From: Bacillota bacterium
Lineage (GTDB): Bacteria; Bacillota; Clostridia; Caldicoprobacterales; DTU083
DNA length: 64,000 nucleotides
Direction: 5' to 3'
NCBI GenBank assembly: GCA_029549985.1
Contig: JAKPIB010000037.1
Span: 1 to 64,000, forward strand
Shown here: piece after piece, positions 8,552-16,065 of the stretch
Position numbering within the stretch: position 1 is the stretch's first letter
How the letters are laid out: every line of letters begins with the position of its first letter
Notes under the pieces: model-generated
Database searches by the model: none
Seen by the model: only the letters and a program-made list of their open reading frames with translations
What the model was told of the DNA's origin: nothing
Program-made: the position numbers and the translations under genes

Positions 8552-9105
8552 TCCAGCAGGCCGGACAGTATCTCCAGAGCCCTTTTCCTGATCCTTTGCA
8601 CGGTCTTGGTGCTGACGTTCAGGGCTCCGGCGATTTGCTTCATGGTTTTCCGCTGGAAATAGTACAGCTCTATGACCCTTCTCTGCCGGGGCTCCAGGCT
8701 CCTCAGCGCTTCACGCAGGGCAGCGCTCTGCTCTTTGGCCAGATATTCCTCGGCCAGGTCCGAGCCGTCCGCCACCAGATCCATATATTCCGTGCCTTCG
8801 TCGCTGTCGGAGGGCACATTCAGGGACTCAGCCGGGCGATATTTTCTCGCCAGGTTGAAAACGTGGAAGTATACCTTTTGCTTTATGTACAGGAGAAAGG
8901 GGACCTGCCTGGCTTCATCATACTCCTGTATGCCTTCAAGTACAGCCAGTGCGGCTTCCTGCAGCAGATCCTCCCTGTCAAGGGAGAGGCCGCAGCGGTT
9001 CACGGCAGAAAGCATAAGGGGCTTCAGGCGCTGCAAAAGCTGCAGCCTGGCCTCCTCACTCCCTGACTTGGCCCCGATGACCAGGGCTTTGAATTTGTAG
9101 TCCAT
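8545..9105 (-). CDS. Sigma-70 family RNA polymerase sigma factor
   Basis: 186 residues from the ATG at 9105, chosen because AAGGAGG lies 7 bp upstream; the frame continues 12 codons further up but without a site. Region 2 is seen in REDLLQEAALAVLEGIQEYD and the following helix, and region 4 in LEPRQRRVIELYYFQRKTM with the helix-turn-helix IAGALNVSTKTVQRIRKRAL. There is no region 3 or region 1.1, so it is of ECF or short clostridial sigma type. Its target promoter is unknown. An attenuator-like hairpin lies in the leader, and a second HTH gene lies upstream on the same strand, so both may be read from the promoter near 10030. Confidence 0.88.
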   Translation of the reverse strand: MDYKFKALVIGAKSGSEEARLQLLQRLKPLMLSAVNRCGLSLDREDLLQEAALAVLEGIQEYDEARQVPFLLYIKQKVYFHVFNLARKYRPAESLNVPSDSDEGTEYMDLVADGSDLAEEYLAKEQSAALREALRSLEPRQRRVIELYYFQRKTMKQIAGALNVSTKTVQRIRKRALEILSGLLDQ

Positions 9106-9172
9106 TGCGATTCCTCCTTGCAAAAAAATATGACGGAGCAAAAAGGTTTACATAATATCAACTCAAGGGCAT

Positions 9173-9216
9173 AAAAAAAGCCCCTGCCCGAAGGGAATAA
9201 ACCATCGGAAGGAGCT
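9173..9216 (-). terminator. Terminator-like hairpin in the leader of the sigma gene
   Basis: Read on the minus strand, AGCTCCT (9216-9210) pairs with AGGGGCT (9185-9179) with one G-U pair, CCGA pairs with TCGG inside, and seven T follow. It lies 68 nt before the sigma start codon and about 160 nt after the upstream HTH gene, so it either ends that gene or attenuates the sigma gene. Confidence 0.68.
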
Positions 9217-9379
9217 TAACCGTCCTGGCCCTGCTATCGCCGAAAATCATGCAATATACTCCATCATACTGAGTATATGGCCTGTATGGTATCATTTCAA
9301 TTTCATGTATCTGTCACTGTGCTGTCTCATACCTCCTGCTCATCTGTCAAGAATCTCTCTCATGACTGTGATTTAACTG

Positions 9380-9931
9380 TCAATCGTATCTCTCAGCTGC
9401 CTGCTTGCAGTCTGTCGGATCCCATAAGCCTGACAGCTCCGGCCGGACCAGGCCCCAGAGGATGGTGCCGAGCTTTTCGGTAGCCTGCCTCTTGTAACGA
9501 AAATAGGTGGAAGGGGAGATGTGAAGCCTGTCCATGATCTGCTTGTGGCTGAGCCTCTGCCTGCTTATATGGCAGCCGTAGAGTATCTGAAAGTATATTT
9601 CACCGTACCCGGGATAATTTCTAAGCTTCGCCAGGGATTTATCTATTATGTCGATAATCTCCTTCGACTCTGCAATGCTGGTCAGCCTTTCCTCAAGCCT
9701 TCTTTTGTCCGTGCCGTTTCGATATTCACCTATGTCCAGGGAGAGAAAATCACAAAGGGATTTGATGCGGTCACCCCCAAGGGAGCAGGCTGCATCATGT
9801 ATATCGATAATGTCCTCCTCCATGCGCCATACCGCATCCCGGTAGATATGCAAAAGCAGCCTCGTTTTGTGGTATACGTCATTGACAGCATCCGCCATGC
9901 TGCGGCTCATCATATCATTGATGCTTTTCAT
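9380..9931 (-). CDS. HTH protein with sigma region 4-like C-terminus
   Basis: 183 residues from the ATG at 9931, which has a GGAGGGTG site 6 bp upstream; the longer open frame to 10081 would run through its own promoter. The N-terminal two thirds is helical and not recognised. The C-terminus has a helix-turn-helix, LSHKQIMDRLHISPSTYFRYKRQ, of the kind seen in sigma region 4 and phage late regulators. The promoter upstream (10013-10041) carries a LexA-type box just after the -10, which suggests induction by DNA damage. Exact function unknown. Confidence 0.66.
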   Translation of the reverse strand: MKSINDMMSRSMADAVNDVYHKTRLLLHIYRDAVWRMEEDIIDIHDAACSLGGDRIKSLCDFLSLDIGEYRNGTDKRRLEERLTSIAESKEIIDIIDKSLAKLRNYPGYGEIYFQILYGCHISRQRLSHKQIMDRLHISPSTYFRYKRQATEKLGTILWGLVRPELSGLWDPTDCKQAAERYD

Positions 9932-9986
9932 TGGTTCACCCTCCGATCCATATTGAACTTTAGCTTCCTTTGAGATATAATATAGG

Positions 9987-10000
9987 CGAACATATGTTCC
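9987..10000. promoter_or_regulatory. LexA (SOS) box
   Basis: CGAACATATGTTCC: the core GAACATATGTTC (9988-9999) is a perfect palindrome matching the Firmicutes LexA/DinR consensus GAAC-N4-GTTC. It starts about 6 bp after the predicted minus-strand transcription start, a position where a repressor would block transcription. Confidence 0.8.
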
Positions 10001-10012
10001 TGTGCAGTACTG

Positions 10013-10041
10013 ATTATAAAACATGATTTGACGAATGTCAA
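10013..10041 (-). promoter_or_regulatory. Sigma-A promoter of the minus-strand HTH gene
   Basis: Minus strand TTGACA (10041-10036), 17-bp spacer, TATAAT (10018-10013): a full consensus match. Its -35 overlaps the inverted repeat at 10027-10042. Confidence 0.85.
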
Positions 10042-10042
10042 A
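10027..10042. promoter_or_regulatory. Inverted repeat over the divergent promoters, probable XRE operator
   Basis: TTTGAC-GAAT-GTCAAA. It covers the -35 of the minus promoter and the -35 of a possible plus promoter (TTGACG 10028-10033, 17-bp spacer, TATCAA 10051-10056) serving the XRE-ImmA pair. This is the usual place for an autoregulating XRE repressor. Confidence 0.6.
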
Positions 10043-10114
10043 CTGTTTTTTATCAAAACTGAAATATTTGCCAGACAGCAAATTTATTCAACCCGGACCG
10101 GAGGGAGTGATAGG

Positions 10115-10546
10115 ATGGGCTTCGGTGAGTATCTAAGGCATTTAAGGAAGGTAAAAGGGCTGACCCAAAAGCAGCTGGCCGACCTGGCGGGCTTCAGCAA
10201 TACGGAGATATCCAGGATAGAGTCCGGAGACAGGCGAAAGCCCTCGCCGATCATATTGAAGGCCATAGCCCCCCATCTGTCTGTACCGTATGAGGAGCTT
10301 CTAAAGCAGGCCGGCTATCTGGAGGAGGTCATCGACCACAGGGGATATACCGAGCATGTGTTCATGGACGAGGACGGCAGGCTGACGGATATCGTGAGAA
10401 AGGCAAAGGAAATGCAGGAGGCTGACAGCGACTGGGCCAGCATCGCCTACAGGGTGTCAAAGGAGCTGCCCAGGGAGGACCTTGAGGCCATCAAGGCCAT
10501 AGCCCAATCACTGTTGAACAGGCAGGGGAGCAAAAATGGCAAATAG
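10115..10546 (+). CDS. XRE-family HTH transcriptional regulator (ImmR-like)
   Basis: 143 residues; start at 10115 because of a GGAGGGAG site 7 bp upstream and because MGFGEYLRHLRKVKGLTQ is a standard XRE N-terminus. The HTH spans about residues 5-60 (LTQKQLADLAGFSNTEISRIE). The remaining helical part has no recognised ligand domain. It overlaps the ImmA/IrrE gene by 11 bp, the classic repressor-protease pairing in which the protease cuts the repressor. Likely operator: the inverted repeat at 10027-10042. Confidence 0.9.
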   Translation: MGFGEYLRHLRKVKGLTQKQLADLAGFSNTEISRIESGDRRKPSPIILKAIAPHLSVPYEELLKQAGYLEEVIDHRGYTEHVFMDEDGRLTDIVRKAKEMQEADSDWASIAYRVSKELPREDLEAIKAIAQSLLNRQGSKNGK

Positions 10547-11432
10547 CCTTATCCCAAGGCACAGGCTGGAGTATATCGACCTGAAGCTGAAGGAGCTCAT
10601 CAGCCGGTATGATATCGTAAAATGGCCTGTAGACTGCATCGAGCTGCTTATCAGGATGAAAGAGAAGGGCGATCCTCCGGTCAGGCTGGTATCTACCCGC
10701 AGCCTGGAGGACGATGCTGATGCCTGCACTATCTACATCAAGGATGAAGGCTATATCGTAAAGTTCAACAGAAACAGGTTCAGATATCCCTTTGTGACAT
10801 CGTCAGACCGGCGCACCAATTTCACGGCTGCCCATGAGATCGGGCATATCGCCCTGGAGCACCTGGTGATACCGGCCAGGCTGAAATCCAGGCTTGAAAG
10901 CAGGATGGAGGAGCTGGAGGCGGATGAATTCGCCGCCCGCCTCCTGATGCCGGATAGGCTGATTTTTACCTGCAACTATCACGCCTTTGCGGCGACTGCG
11001 GCCTATATGAAGGTATCGAGGGCCGCCCTCAGGCGGCGGCTCAAGAACATGGGGAGGACCGACCTGGTCAGGTCCTGCGGGAAAAGGTGCTGCTTTACAT
11101 GCGGCAATACAGGTTTTTCAGCCTTCGCAAGGTTCTGCTGCATATGTGGGGAGGCGATAGACGGCAGCAAGCGGGGAATCAGGAGGGTCGTATACCCGGC
11201 CATGATCCCCCAGGACAGGTACAAAAGGGCCCTTGCCTGCCCTAAATGCGGCACCGCCTTAGAACACAACAAGTCGGAGAGATGCAGCATATGCGGGACT
11301 TATGTGTTCAACTACTGCAGCGGGTATTTCGAGCCGGGCGGGGATGGATGCGCCCATGCCAATCCGGGCAATGCACGGTATTGTGAGATGTGCGGCAGAA
11401 AGACCTATTATCATAGAGAAAGCTTCCTGTGA
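10536..11432 (+). CDS. ImmA/IrrE-type metallopeptidase with C-terminal zinc-ribbon array
   Basis: 298 residues. The N-terminal peptidase (about 1-150) shows HEIGH at 100-104 and EADEFAARLLMP with the third metal ligand near 128. ImmA/IrrE enzymes cleave a partner XRE repressor, which is encoded just upstream with an 11-bp overlap. Unusually, the protein goes on with three Cys clusters: a Cys-rich set at about 186-212, a CPKC...CSIC ribbon at about 240-260 and a C...CEMC set at about 277-292. ImmA proteins are normally about 150-200 residues without ribbons. The ribbons may bind nucleic acid, protein or sense metal; this is inference. Confidence 0.9.
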   Translation: MANSLIPRHRLEYIDLKLKELISRYDIVKWPVDCIELLIRMKEKGDPPVRLVSTRSLEDDADACTIYIKDEGYIVKFNRNRFRYPFVTSSDRRTNFTAAHEIGHIALEHLVIPARLKSRLESRMEELEADEFAARLLMPDRLIFTCNYHAFAATAAYMKVSRAALRRRLKNMGRTDLVRSCGKRCCFTCGNTGFSAFARFCCICGEAIDGSKRGIRRVVYPAMIPQDRYKRALACPKCGTALEHNKSERCSICGTYVFNYCSGYFEPGGDGCAHANPGNARYCEMCGRKTYYHRESFL

Positions 11433-11589
11433 TCAGAAAAAGTGCATAAACGATCCTTAAATATGGAAGCGGCCCTGTGATATGAATGAGACCAGGTAAG
11501 TTTAAATCAGGCTTCAATGTTTAGAAGATCATCTCTGAGGTATTATATATTAAGCAATTTGAACATGAATTTCCAAAGGAGATGATTTG

Positions 11590-12207
11590 ATGGATAAGTT
11601 GAAACTATCAGTAATATATTACAGCATGACCGGTATAAACTATCAGATGGCGAAATGGGCAGCGGAAGCTGCTGTAAAGGCAGGGGCAGAGGTACGGCTC
11701 CGCAAGGTGCATGAGCTGGCACCGGAGGAGGTAGTGAACAGCAATCCCGCATGGAAGGCCCAAAAAGAGGCAGAGAAGGACGTCCCGGAAGCAAGCTCGG
11801 ATGACCTGGACTGGGCAGATGCCATAATCTTCAGCGCGCCGACCAGGTTCGGTACCCTTCCGTCACAGATGAAGCAGTTTTTGGATATCCAGGGCGGGCT
11901 TTGGGCAAAGGGCAGGCTTACGAACAAGGTAGTCAGTGCCATGACCTCGGCCCAGAACCCCCATGGAGGTCAGGAGGGCACCGTAAAGGAGCTCTATACG
12001 GTCATGATGCACTGGGGAGCCATAATCGTACCGCCCGGATACACCAGTGATGTGATATTCGGAGCCGGGGGCAATCCCTATGGCACATCGGTCACCCAGG
12101 GCCAGGACGGCAGGATGGTCGAAGACGTGAAGGCCGCAGTCGAGCATCAGACCAGGCGCACGCTGGAGGTGGCGGGCTGGCTCAAAAAGGGCAGGGGCGA
12201 GGGCTGA
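11590..12207 (+). CDS. wrbA: WrbA-like flavodoxin-fold NAD(P)H:quinone oxidoreductase
   Basis: 205 residues with the flavodoxin fold: VIYYSMTGINYQMAKW for the FMN phosphate loop, SAPTRFGTLPSQMKQFLD, and the late GGNPYGTS segment typical of WrbA. These enzymes bind FMN and reduce quinones by two electrons. Start is the ATG at 11590 with AAAGGAG 8 bp upstream; a TTG one codon earlier is less likely. It stands alone and converges on the SGNH gene. The first loop is MTG rather than the common TYG, so the exact substrate is open. Confidence 0.85.
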   Translation: MDKLKLSVIYYSMTGINYQMAKWAAEAAVKAGAEVRLRKVHELAPEEVVNSNPAWKAQKEAEKDVPEASSDDLDWADAIIFSAPTRFGTLPSQMKQFLDIQGGLWAKGRLTNKVVSAMTSAQNPHGGQEGTVKELYTVMMHWGAIIVPPGYTSDVIFGAGGNPYGTSVTQGQDGRMVEDVKAAVEHQTRRTLEVAGWLKKGRGEG

Positions 12208-12219
12208 CCCGGGTCAGCC
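12202..12219. other. Perfect 18-bp palindrome covering both convergent stop codons
   Basis: GGCTGACCC followed by GGGTCAGCC. It contains the stop of the WrbA-like gene on the plus strand and of the SGNH gene on the minus strand. It could form a hairpin in both transcripts, but there is no T-run. Confidence 0.5.
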
Positions 12220-12897
12220 TATCCTGGCCAAAAAGCCATTGACGACCTCTGATATGAGTGAATGGCCTGCTTCGTTTGGATGTATGCCATCCTCACAGTA
12301 CATTTTTGTATAGTCCCGGGCTTCCAGGAAGGCCCGGCGTATATCGATCAGGGGAACATTCTTGGTGGCTGCAAGCTTTACCACGGCGAGATTGTACATC
12401 TCGTGCCATCGGTAGATATGCTCTACATCGCCCAGCCACCTAAGGATGTTCTCTGCATTTAACCCCCTGGTTATAAAGCTGAAATACCTGGGTGCATCCA
12501 GCGGGGGAAGGGACAGGAGGACAGGGTTGCCGCCGGCTGCCTTGATGCTGTCTATGATGCCCTCGTAATGGGTTTCAAACTCGGATATCGGGGTTTTAGG
12601 CAGATGGGTGTCATCTGGCCGGTCAGATACCGCTGCCCAGTCAAAATCACAGTCATTGCCGCCAAACTCCAGGGCGACATAGCGGTGTCCGGACAGCTCT
12701 GCAGCATGCCTTTCGATGATCTGCCTGCCTGTCGTGATGGTGCAGCCAAATTTCGCATAATTCTTCACGGCAAAGCCGGAGTGTCTGCTGAACAGCTCAA
12801 CAAAGCTGTTCTTCAGCAGGGAGTATCTGTTTCTCAGGCTATCGAACACGACGCCCTTGACTATTGAGTCGCCGAACAGGCACAGGGAGTTGGTCAT
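12214..12897 (-). CDS. SGNH/GDSL-family hydrolase
   Basis: 227 residues with the four SGNH blocks: FGDSIVKG (Ser, block I), the Gly in YAKFGCT (block II), FGGNDCD (Asn, block III) and DGIHPNEAGH (Asp/His, block V). There is no signal peptide, so it is cytosolic. Such enzymes are esterases, often removing acetyl groups from sugars, or lipases. A GGTGAT site precedes the ATG. The gene is alone on this strand, divergent from the DUF1836 gene across an AT-rich region. Confidence 0.88.
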   Translation of the reverse strand: MTNSLCLFGDSIVKGVVFDSLRNRYSLLKNSFVELFSRHSGFAVKNYAKFGCTITTGRQIIERHAAELSGHRYVALEFGGNDCDFDWAAVSDRPDDTHLPKTPISEFETHYEGIIDSIKAAGGNPVLLSLPPLDAPRYFSFITRGLNAENILRWLGDVEHIYRWHEMYNLAVVKLAATKNVPLIDIRRAFLEARDYTKMYCEDGIHPNEAGHSLISEVVNGFLARIG

Positions 12898-12915
12898 ACC
12901 ATATCACCTTTTTCT

Positions 12916-12956
12916 TTATCATATAATGTAATTATTAATATTATATTATATGATAA
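12916..12956. promoter_or_regulatory. Long AT-rich inverted repeat between divergent genes
   Basis: TTATCATATAAT (12916-12927) and ATTATATGATAA (12945-12956): 12-bp perfect arms separated by 17 bp. It lies 19 bp from the SGNH start and may be an operator or a leader hairpin. Confidence 0.45.
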
Positions 12957-13077
12957 CAATAATATCAATATATCAAACACAGAATTATCATATCTGTTTG
13001 CATCAATGTTTTTCGGATGGTAGAATACTATGTGTGGTCATTTCAACTATTTTGATTTCCGAGAGGTGATGACTGGA

Positions 13078-13626
13078 ATGGAAGAACTGCTGGAACTGAA
13101 GCGAAGGCTGTCCGGTGAGAGGCCGGAGTCCTGGGACAATTTCCCTGACATAGGGCTATACAAGGACCAGGTGGTAACATACATGCAAAGGCAGCTTATA
13201 AGCTTCAGTGATGAAGAACAGCTGACCTCGGCCATGATCAACAATTATATAAAGGACAGGCTGCTCCCCCGGGCAGACGGAAAGAAGTATAACAAGGAGC
13301 ATCTGGCACGGCTGACTGAAATACTGGTGCTGAAGCAGGTACTTTCCGTCAAGAATGCCGGGGTCCTGCTGGAAAGCGAGTTGGAGGGCAGCGACCAGGA
13401 AAGGTTTTATGACAAATTCAGAACGATATTGGATGAGGCTCTGACCGAAATATCCGGGCTGATAGATTGCGACTGGGACTATGAAGCCCTGTCCGATGCC
13501 GCGCTGAAGCTGGCCATAACCAGTTACGCGCGAAAGCTGGCCTGCGAAAGGCTGCTCGACATCATCATCAGCAAGCGTGAGGCCGGGCTTTCAAAAAGGG
13601 CTGAGAAACCACAGGACGACAAATAG
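13078..13626 (+). CDS. DUF1836 family protein
   Basis: 182 residues. The N-terminal half has the DUF1836 pattern: FPDIGLYKDQVVTYMQRQL, then LTSAMINNYIKDRLLP and KYNKEHLARLTEILVLKQVLS, a winged-helix/MerR-like layout predicted to bind DNA. This family is common in Clostridia and Bacilli and has no settled role. The start at 13078 is preferred because GAGGTG lies 9 bp upstream; an ATG at 13069 overlaps that site. Confidence 0.82.
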   Translation: MEELLELKRRLSGERPESWDNFPDIGLYKDQVVTYMQRQLISFSDEEQLTSAMINNYIKDRLLPRADGKKYNKEHLARLTEILVLKQVLSVKNAGVLLESELEGSDQERFYDKFRTILDEALTEISGLIDCDWDYEALSDAALKLAITSYARKLACERLLDIIISKREAGLSKRAEKPQDDK

Positions 13627-13701
13627 GCCGTTTTCGTTTATTGCTCATCGTAAAGGTAAAACTAATCCGCAAATAGAATAAGTTGATACGAGGTGATCGC
13701 T

Positions 13702-15114
13702 ATGAGCCTTATTGGTTTTTATCTGATGCCCCACCCGCCGATAATCATACCCGAGGTGGGCAGGGGAGAAGAGGAAAAGATCAGCGCCACCAGTGACAGC
13801 ATGCACAGGGTCGGCAGGGAGATAGCTGAGAAGGCGCCGGACACGATCATCCTGATAACTCCCCATGGCCCGATGTTCAGGGATGCTGTTGCCATCAGCA
13901 TGGGCGACTCGATCGGGGGCAGCCTCAGGCAGTTCAACGCAGGGTCTGTTTCCATGGACATCCCGATCGACACAGCCCTGACAAGCAAGATCTTCGAAAT
14001 GTCACAGGGCGAGAGCATACCTGCAGTATCGCTGACCCCAAAGCTGCTCAAGCGTTATGATGCAGAGTTCACCCTCGATCATGGCTCCATGGTGCCCCTG
14101 TATTTTATCAACATGTACTACACCGGCTACAAGCTGGTGCACATAACCTATGCTCCCCTCGGAGATCACCAGCTCTATAGATTCGGAACGGTCATAAGAA
14201 AAGCGGCAGAAGCCCTGAAAAGGCGCGCTGTGATCATAGCCAGCGGCGACTTGTCCCACAGGCTCACAGAAGACGGGCCATATGAGTACGATCCCGACGG
14301 GAGAAGGTTTGATGAGCAGTTTTTACACCTCCTCGAAGCAGGCGATGTCAAAGCCCTGCTCAATATGGACAGAAGGCTTGTTGATAATGCCGGGGAGTGC
14401 GGCAGACGGTCGGTGCTGGTCATGCTCGGCGCTTTGGATGGCCTGAGGTTCAAGGGAGACCTCCTGAGCTATGAAGGGCCCTTCGGCGTGGGCTATGGGG
14501 TTATGAGACTGGCCCCTGAGGGAGGCTGCGATTCGCTGGTGCCGGAGCTGGAAGAAATGAGGAGGAAAGCCATAGCTGAAAAGCTGGATCAAGCCGACCC
14601 ATATGTGAGGCTTGCCCGGGAGAGCCTGACCACATACCTGGAAACGGGCAGCGAAATGACCCATTTGCCCGATTATGTCACTGATGAGATGAAAAAGGAG
14701 CGCCGGGGAGTCTTCGTATCATTGAAAAAGCACGGGGACCTCAGGGGATGCATCGGTACGATCGAGCCGATCACGGACTGTGTAGCCCGGGAGATCATCC
14801 GGAATGCCATTGAGGCGGGCATCTATGATCCAAGATTCTATGAAGTGGAAAAGGATGAGCTTGTTGATATCGATTTTTCCGTAGATGTCCTGACGGAGCC
14901 TGAGTCTGCGGTCAAAGAAGAGCTCGATCCCAGGGTCTACGGCGTGATCGTCAGGAGCGGGCGCAAGCGAGGCCTGCTGCTTCCCGACCTTGAGGGTGTG
15001 GATACTGTGGACAAGCAGATAACCATTGCCCTTCAAAAGGCCGGCATCAATGCGGGAGAGAAATATGAGCTCATGAAGTTCAGAGTGATCCGGCATACGG
15101 AGAAACAGGGGTGA
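13702..15114 (+). CDS. Memo-like (protein B) and AMMECR1 (protein A) fusion, AmmeMemoRadiSam system
   Basis: 470 residues. The N-terminal half (about 1-275) is Memo/LigB-like: LIGFYLMPHPPIIIPEVG, ILITPHGPMFRD, SGDLSHRL and the TLDHGSMVPLYF segment with metal-site histidines. The C-terminal half (about 285-470) is an AMMECR1 domain with RRGVFVSLKKHGDLRGCIG. The partner radical SAM gene follows after 6 bp, so all three parts of the AmmeMemoRadiSam set are here in two genes. The reaction has not been established to my knowledge. The start at 13702 is fixed by AGGTG 6 bp upstream. Confidence 0.93.
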   Translation: MSLIGFYLMPHPPIIIPEVGRGEEEKISATSDSMHRVGREIAEKAPDTIILITPHGPMFRDAVAISMGDSIGGSLRQFNAGSVSMDIPIDTALTSKIFEMSQGESIPAVSLTPKLLKRYDAEFTLDHGSMVPLYFINMYYTGYKLVHITYAPLGDHQLYRFGTVIRKAAEALKRRAVIIASGDLSHRLTEDGPYEYDPDGRRFDEQFLHLLEAGDVKALLNMDRRLVDNAGECGRRSVLVMLGALDGLRFKGDLLSYEGPFGVGYGVMRLAPEGGCDSLVPELEEMRRKAIAEKLDQADPYVRLARESLTTYLETGSEMTHLPDYVTDEMKKERRGVFVSLKKHGDLRGCIGTIEPITDCVAREIIRNAIEAGIYDPRFYEVEKDELVDIDFSVDVLTEPESAVKEELDPRVYGVIVRSGRKRGLLLPDLEGVDTVDKQITIALQKAGINAGEKYELMKFRVIRHTEKQG

Positions 15115-15120
15115 ACAGCA

Positions 15121-15978
15121 ATGAAGGTTCAGGCCAGGTTTTATGAAAAGCTGAAGGACAAGGTCCACTGCTTTTTGTGCCCCCACAACTGTGTAATCGA
15201 AAAGGAGGGCTTTGGCAAATGCCGGGTGAGGATAAATGAAGGCGGAGACTTGTATGTCATCAACTATGGCGAGATAACATCCCTGGCCCTGGATCCCATC
15301 GAGAAAAAGCCTCTGCATTATTTCAGGCCGGGGACCTTTATCCTGTCGGCAGGGACCTTCGGCTGCAATTTTACTTGCGGTTTCTGCCAAAACTACGAGA
15401 TATCCCAGTCTAGGCCGCCAAGCGAATCATTGACGAAGGAGCAGCTCGTGCAGATCATACTGAAAACGGACAGCAATACCGGGATCGCATTTACCTACAA
15501 CGAGCCTGCCATCTGGTACGAGTATGTCTATGACTGCGCGCGGCTCCTGAAGAAGACGGACGGGCGTTATGCCGTAGTGCTGGTGACCAATGGATATATA
15601 AGCGAAGAGCCTTTGAAAGAGCTCCTGCCCTATGTGGATGCCATGAACATCGATCTTAAAGGCTTCAGCGATGATTTCTACAAGAGGCTGTGCGGCGGGA
15701 GGCTAAAGCCCGTGCTCAGGACGATCGAGACAGCCATACAGGCATCATGCCATGTGGAGATAACGACTCTCCTCGTCAGCGGGCAGAATGATACCCTGGC
15801 TGAGGTCGAAAGGATAGCAGGATACCTCGGTGCCATAGATAAAGACATCCCCCTGCATCTGAGCCGGTACTTTCCACGATACAAGTTCAAAAGCCCTCCG
15901 ACCGACATCGGGTTCATGCGGGAGGCGGAAAAGGCAGCCAGAAAGCATTTGAACAGGGTCCTGCTGGGAAACGTATGA
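15121..15978 (+). CDS. amrS: AmmeMemoRadiSam system radical SAM enzyme
   Basis: 285 residues. The [4Fe-4S] motif is FGCNFTCGFCQNYE (C-x3-C-x2-C). An N-terminal CFLCPHNC cluster, as in this family and in pyruvate formate-lyase activases, may bind extra iron or zinc. It follows the Memo-AMMECR1 gene by 6 bp, and the set is co-transcribed by layout. Family members are often somewhat longer (about 330), so this is a compact version. Substrate unknown. Confidence 0.92.
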   Translation: MKVQARFYEKLKDKVHCFLCPHNCVIEKEGFGKCRVRINEGGDLYVINYGEITSLALDPIEKKPLHYFRPGTFILSAGTFGCNFTCGFCQNYEISQSRPPSESLTKEQLVQIILKTDSNTGIAFTYNEPAIWYEYVYDCARLLKKTDGRYAVVLVTNGYISEEPLKELLPYVDAMNIDLKGFSDDFYKRLCGGRLKPVLRTIETAIQASCHVEITTLLVSGQNDTLAEVERIAGYLGAIDKDIPLHLSRYFPRYKFKSPPTDIGFMREAEKAARKHLNRVLLGNV

Positions 15979-16003
15979 ATCTTCGACAGGATAATGCGGC
16001 TAC

Positions 16004-16032
16004 TTGCAAAAGGCCTGATAAAACAATATAAT
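16004..16032 (+). promoter_or_regulatory. Sigma-A promoter of the nucleotide-sugar operon
   Basis: TTGCAA (16004-16009), 17-bp spacer, TATAAT (16027-16032). Transcription would start near 16039, only 3 bp before the ATG at 16042, which argues that translation starts at the TTG at 16066. Confidence 0.78.
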
Positions 16033-16065
16033 TAGTACTGTATGAAACAGGCAGGAGGGATACTT

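Noticed and set aside
8533-9100. Plus-strand frames over the sigma factor gene
   Set aside because: The minus strand encodes sigma regions 2 and 4 with a good ribosome binding site; the plus frames have no meaning of their own.
9106-9379. Known riboswitch (fluoride, THF, preQ1, c-di-AMP) before the sigma gene
   Set aside because: Conserved cores of these classes could not be found; only a terminator-like hairpin is supported.
8545-11432. Prophage or integrative element
   Set aside because: Apart from the regulatory genes there is no integrase, terminase, capsid, relaxase or att-like direct repeat.
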